Part shown: piece after piece, positions 63,414 to 64,000 of the stretch
Position numbering within the stretch: position 1 is the first letter of the stretch
Layout: each line of letters opens with the position of its first letter
NCBI GenBank assembly: GCA_016839815.1
Contig: JAEOTM010000038.1
Coordinates: 1-64,000 of the forward strand
Origin: Candidatus Hodarchaeota archaeon
GTDB taxonomy: Archaea; Asgardarchaeota; Heimdallarchaeia; Hodarchaeales; Hodarchaeaceae
Length of the DNA: 64,000 nt
Direction of reading: 5' to 3'
Program-made: the position numbers and the translations under genes
The notes under the pieces: generated by a model
What the model saw: the letters and a program-made list of their open reading frames with translations, nothing else
What the model was told of the DNA's origin: nothing
Database searches by the model: none

Positions 63414-63731
63414 ATGGATTGTAAAAAGATGAGTAACTCGCAGGATCGATCTTTCCCGAAAAATAAAGAATCTATATCTTCCAGTTCTGTTTTAAGTCCA
63501 GTTTTATATTGGATACTATTTTTCGCAAGTATTTTGACAATATTACTTGGATTTTTCAGTATTACTGGAGTGATTATCAACACACTTCAAACTGATCAAT
63601 TAAATTTCTTTGATGGGCTACTAGTCGGCTTTTTATTAGTTATGGGTGGATTTGTATTACTCTTAGGTACAATCATTATGAAAAACTGGTCTCCCCCACC
63701 ATTTTCCGAAATGGAATCAGATTCATTGTGA
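63414..63731 (+). CDS. Small two-pass membrane protein
   Basis: 105 residues. A charged N-terminus precedes two hydrophobic segments (about 37-60, ILFFASILTILLGFF, and 70-92, GLLVGFLLVMGGFVLLLGTI), then a short tail ending in ESDSL. ATG 63414 has a TATA-like box at the right distance for a leaderless start. ATG 63429 is alternative. No family is recognised. Confidence 0.6.
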   Translation: MDCKKMSNSQDRSFPKNKESISSSSVLSPVLYWILFFASILTILLGFFSITGVIINTLQTDQLNFFDGLLVGFLLVMGGFVLLLGTIIMKNWSPPPFSEMESDSL

Positions 63732-63848
63732 ACAAACAGACGCTATCAGCGAGTTTGGGGAAAAACATCCTTTCCTGTGATTTATTTTGTGCCATTAGAT
63801 GTCAGTTTTTAAACAAAGAAGGGAATGCTATGTTAGGAGCAATTTTTT

Positions 63849-64000
63849 TTGGAACCTACGTTTACAGACCCTGGAGAGGTTATACCAGTTATAAAAGCCC
63901 TAGCTGATCCTACACGTTTAGGAATGCTCCTATCTATGAATTCTGCTTCTCCTAAAGGACTCACTGCTTCTCATTTAGCCGATAGACTTGGTAAAAAAAT
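63849..64000 (+). CDS. ArsR-type winged-helix regulator, N-terminal part (runs past window end)
   Basis: Opens at TTG 63849, with AGGAG 9-14 bases upstream, and stays open to the window end, 50 residues. The sequence PGEVIPVIKALADPTRLGMLLSM, then LTASHLADRLGKK, is the start of an ArsR/HTH_5 domain (ALADPTR.G.L). The gene is truncated here. The 117-base spacer before it may contain its promoter. Confidence 0.82.
   Translation, partial: MEPTFTDPGEVIPVIKALADPTRLGMLLSMNSASPKGLTASHLADRLGKK

Overview
The window is AT-rich archaeal DNA and most likely comes from an Asgard archaeon. The assignment rests on gene content read by eye, not on a search. It carries a single-domain gelsolin-like protein (40382-40711), an Arf-type small GTPase with a GLDFAGKT P-loop and a DLGGQ switch (31563-32138) and a possible longin-like protein (29843-30601). 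It also has an archaeal Lhr helicase beside a COG1407-type phosphoesterase, many secreted proteins with one C-terminal membrane anchor, and TATA-like boxes often 20-35 bases before start codons. The class within Asgard cannot be told from this sequence. Genes are packed on both strands, mostly as single units or pairs, and convergent neighbours often nearly touch. I see no tRNA, rRNA, CRISPR array, transposase or phage gene.

Layout. 1-10.3 kb: cell-surface genes (a 22-residue-repeat beta-helix protein cut by the left edge, a 761-residue surface protein with a PGF-like tail, a 13-repeat LVIVD propeller) mixed with a GNAT acetyltransferase, an ArsR-type regulator and a degenerate kinase-like protein. 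10.3-22.3 kb: a GyrI-type regulator, a protein made of two copies of one unknown domain, a DoxX-like membrane protein, a surface glycoside-hydrolase-like protein, a DUF3303 protein, a TPR protein, a serine beta-lactamase-like hydrolase with a membrane domain, a TfoX-like protein and a cysteine-cluster protein. 22.4-28.8 kb: a divergent pair of large surface genes, a clostripain-family protease with a C-terminal zinc ribbon and an M28-peptidase/FtsX fusion whose peptidase site looks dead.

28.8-41.3 kb: an F420/flavin-type oxidoreductase, then a block with eukaryote-like flavour (possible longin-like protein, CPBP/Rce1-type protease, Arf-like GTPase co-transcribed with a 520-residue unknown protein, and an unknown divergent gene). 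Two more surface proteins, a NapH-type iron-sulfur membrane protein, a small phosphoesterase, the gelsolin-like protein and a SHOCT membrane protein follow. 41.4-53.8 kb: a five-PAS/DUF835/HTH sensor containing a 357-base in-frame duplication, a structured G-rich non-coding gap, and metabolic or housekeeping genes (nucleotidyltransferase, aldo/keto reductase, SDR, DUF72, PAP2, gamma-carbonic-anhydrase-like, TIGR04076-like, methyltransferase, MenA-like prenyltransferase). 53.9-64 kb: OsmC, two divergent NadE-like paralogues flanking an ArsB/NhaD-type transporter, Lhr helicase with its phosphoesterase, a nucleotidyltransferase, two small unknown genes and the start of an ArsR regulator.

The strongest leads for something undescribed are the pseudo-peptidase/FtsX fusion paired with a C11 protease, the NadE-like/transporter/NadE-like trio with altered PP-loops, the GTPase-centred block at 29.8-34.8 kb, and the non-coding element at 44.1 kb. 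All functions are inferred from motifs and general family knowledge.
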